From Actinidia chinensis (Eukaryota > Streptophyta > Magnoliopsida > Ericales > Actinidiaceae): DNA of 19,632 nt. Location of the stretch: positions 62,501 to 82,132 of the forward strand of contig VIGQ01001127.1 of assembly GCA_009663005.1 (NCBI GenBank), in the 5' to 3' direction. The translations under genes were made by a program, and so were the position numbers. Below the pieces are notes generated by a model. That model had not been told where the DNA came from. It ran no database searches and saw only the letters and a program-made list of their open reading frames with translations. How positions within the stretch are numbered: position 1 is the stretch's first letter; each line of letters starts with the position of its first letter. Shown here one piece after another: positions 18,616 to 19,632 of the stretch.

Positions 18616-19054
18616 TGTACACTCTCAGTTCCTCAATTCAACTAAGAGCTAATTCATATGTTTTTTGGATCTCCTTGCAGATTGAAATCCAAACTGCTCT
18701 TTAAAGGAGTATTATCTCTAAAACAATTGCGCTAAGAGCTTGTGGCGGCATTCGGGCAAAAAAAAATTAAGATTAAAAACAAATGAAAAAAACACAGGGC
18801 AAAATTTAGAACAAAAAACAACAAGATACACAGCATATCACATCATGACGGACAATCGGATATCAAAGGGGGGGGGGGGAACAAAAGTCATTAAGAACTG
18901 CAAACAAAACATCCTGCATTGATCTAATAAAAGATAATGCATTGCACCATTCACATGGAATCAAAAACACATTATGCAAAGTCCATGTAAAAATATGCAT
19001 GTTAGTATACGCACATCAAAAAACTCAACGCACCTTGGCCTTCTTGGAGCTCAT
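18616..19054 (-). pseudogene. Broken duplicate of the two-exon candidate at 2094-2417
   Basis: The exon 1 equivalent (19054-19034) has one extra C (agctcc versus agctc), shifting it to MSSKKAK and changing the phase at the donor, which is now GTGCGT. The exon 2 equivalent (about 18731-18616) keeps recognisable blocks such as 'gcaattgttttagaga' and 'cctttaaagagcagttt' on the minus strand. It has lost one base in GAGACAAATACT, carries further indels after the Ser-Leu block, and the GTATAA that ends the left-copy frame reads GTACAA. An in-frame TGA-like disruption follows 'gctcttagt'. Together these leave no open frame corresponding to the left copy. The codon spanning the splice is still Ser-compatible. 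This depends on the left-copy model being right. Confidence 0.45.
18868..18879 (+). repeat. Run of 12 G
   Basis: A homopolymer of 12 G in AT-rich sequence, absent from the left duplicate at the aligned position. Such runs are unstable and error-prone in sequencing, so the exact length is unreliable. Confidence 0.95.
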
Positions 19055-19375
19055 AAACCTCTCCTAAGGGCAACTCACTAAGAATTATAAAAAACAGGAT
19101 TTTTCTAATCAGTAAAAACAATAACCCGAACTGACCATACGATCTACAGGCGTGTCCAGATGTGTTGCGTCGACAGCGGGATGGGATCCAAAAACACATC
19201 GGGTAACAGTTGGGTAAGGGTTTTCATTTAAACCAAAAATACCCGACCAGACCGAGTATTTAATTACTAAGATTTTATTGTATTACCTTACACGTGGCTT
19301 TAGATATGGGTTATGATTTTGTTTGCTCCTAAATTAACCATAGCGCCATTTCACCCACAGGCCCACAATCGTACG

Positions 19376-19632
19376 CCTCTCTCTCTCTCTCTCTTTCCCC
19401 ATAGCCCTCCACGCCAAGCTTATAGTCTCAAATCTGACTTTGAGACCTCATTCATCCTCACCTTACTTGGTCCATCACCAAAAGACTTTGGATCTCGTTT
19501 GAGATCACAACTCCATATTTTCCTCTTATTGCCGTCATCCTAGGAGAAAAAGAGAGCAAGAAGGCCAATATTTGCAACTGGAGGTCAAGTCATAAAAAAT
19601 CTTAGATCTATATTCTGTATTATATAGTCTCT
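19376..19632 (+). pseudogene. Right-copy counterpart of leader and first exon, start codon lost
   Basis: CT tract (19377-19394), C-rich leader and the 'gagcaagaagg' coding-like block (about 19553) align to the left copy at 2812-2990. The ATG is replaced by ctag at 19540, and the donor GTAAGTCC is altered to a gtcaagtc-like string. The 76-codon ORF at 19313-19543 reads through leader sequence and has no support. Truncated by the window edge. Confidence 0.25.

Larger units (their letters stand above)
16955..19632 (+). repeat. Right copy of the segmental duplication, cut by the window edge
   Basis: Homology to the left copy starts around 'atatgaatcttttg' (16956; left copy about 75) and continues to the last base, so the true unit may be longer. 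Relative to the left copy it lacks about 518 bp (left copy 1286-1803), has gained an 87-bp tandem duplication (17672-17845) and carries a 12-base G run at 18868. The exon candidates recognised in the left copy are broken here. The simplest reading is a decaying duplicate, although gene conversion or assembly of two haplotypes cannot be excluded from sequence alone. Confidence 0.9.

Noticed and set aside
19002..19199. 65-codon minus ORF containing SELPLGEVYELQEGQG
   Set aside because: An exon-like block in this frame looked attractive, but the left copy needs a one-base shift to match and the phase does not fit the following exon; the ATG frame at 19054 fits the left-copy model better.
1..19632. 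LTR retrotransposon, LINE, viral insertion or autonomous DNA transposon
   Set aside because: No long terminal repeats with TG...CA ends, no primer-binding site, and no reverse transcriptase, integrase, transposase or capsid-type frame was seen on either strand.
1..19632. CRISPR array, riboswitch, operon or other prokaryotic system
   Set aside because: Direct repeats present have at most a few irregular units, there are no long ORFs or ribosome-binding sites, and introns and MITEs indicate plant nuclear DNA.

Overview
The window looks like nuclear DNA from a flowering plant, probably a dicot. It is strongly AT-rich. Its long homopolymer and (AT)n/(CT)n tracts, small GT-AG introns and many short non-autonomous transposon relics support this, as does a fragment resembling a plastid tRNA gene. 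There are no bacterial gene arrays, ribosome-binding sites or long ORFs, and no transposase, reverse transcriptase or gag-pol reading frame is visible.

Layout. (1) About 70-3060 and about 16,955 to the right edge are two diverged direct copies of one segment, roughly 16.6-16.9 kb apart. The left copy holds a possible two-exon minus-strand gene (2094-2417, 46 codons). It also holds a possible plus-strand first exon (2969-3021) behind a CT-rich leader and a G-box. In the right copy both are disabled: single-base indels and lost frame in the first, loss of the ATG in the second. (2) About 3060-5610 has no convincing gene. It contains degenerate purine-rich repeats, a tandem duplication of about 237 bp and a CT-rich tract. 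(3) About 5600-11,660 is a transposon graveyard: a GGGCGGAGC-ended MITE, a twice-repeated block of about 950 bp, a shared interspersed repeat, a Tourist/Harbinger-like MITE with TAA target-site duplication, a 218-bp foldback MITE, and a possible tRNA-derived SINE. (4) About 11,895-12,816 contains three minus-strand exon candidates that join in one reading phase. They are the best internal evidence of a protein-coding gene in the interior of the window, but I cannot name the product. A 114-bp tandem duplication sits in the intron. (5) About 13,000-16,950 is AT-rich intergenic DNA with foldback elements. A fragment resembling the 5' half of plastid trnR-UCU lies at the edge of the right duplicate.

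Nothing here supports an operon-like or pathway-level system. The coherent story is a local segmental duplication in which one copy decays, with MITE insertion in between. Gene calls are structural (splice sites, phase, conservation between duplicates) because no protein family was recognised with confidence. Repeat boundaries were read by eye and may be off by several bases.
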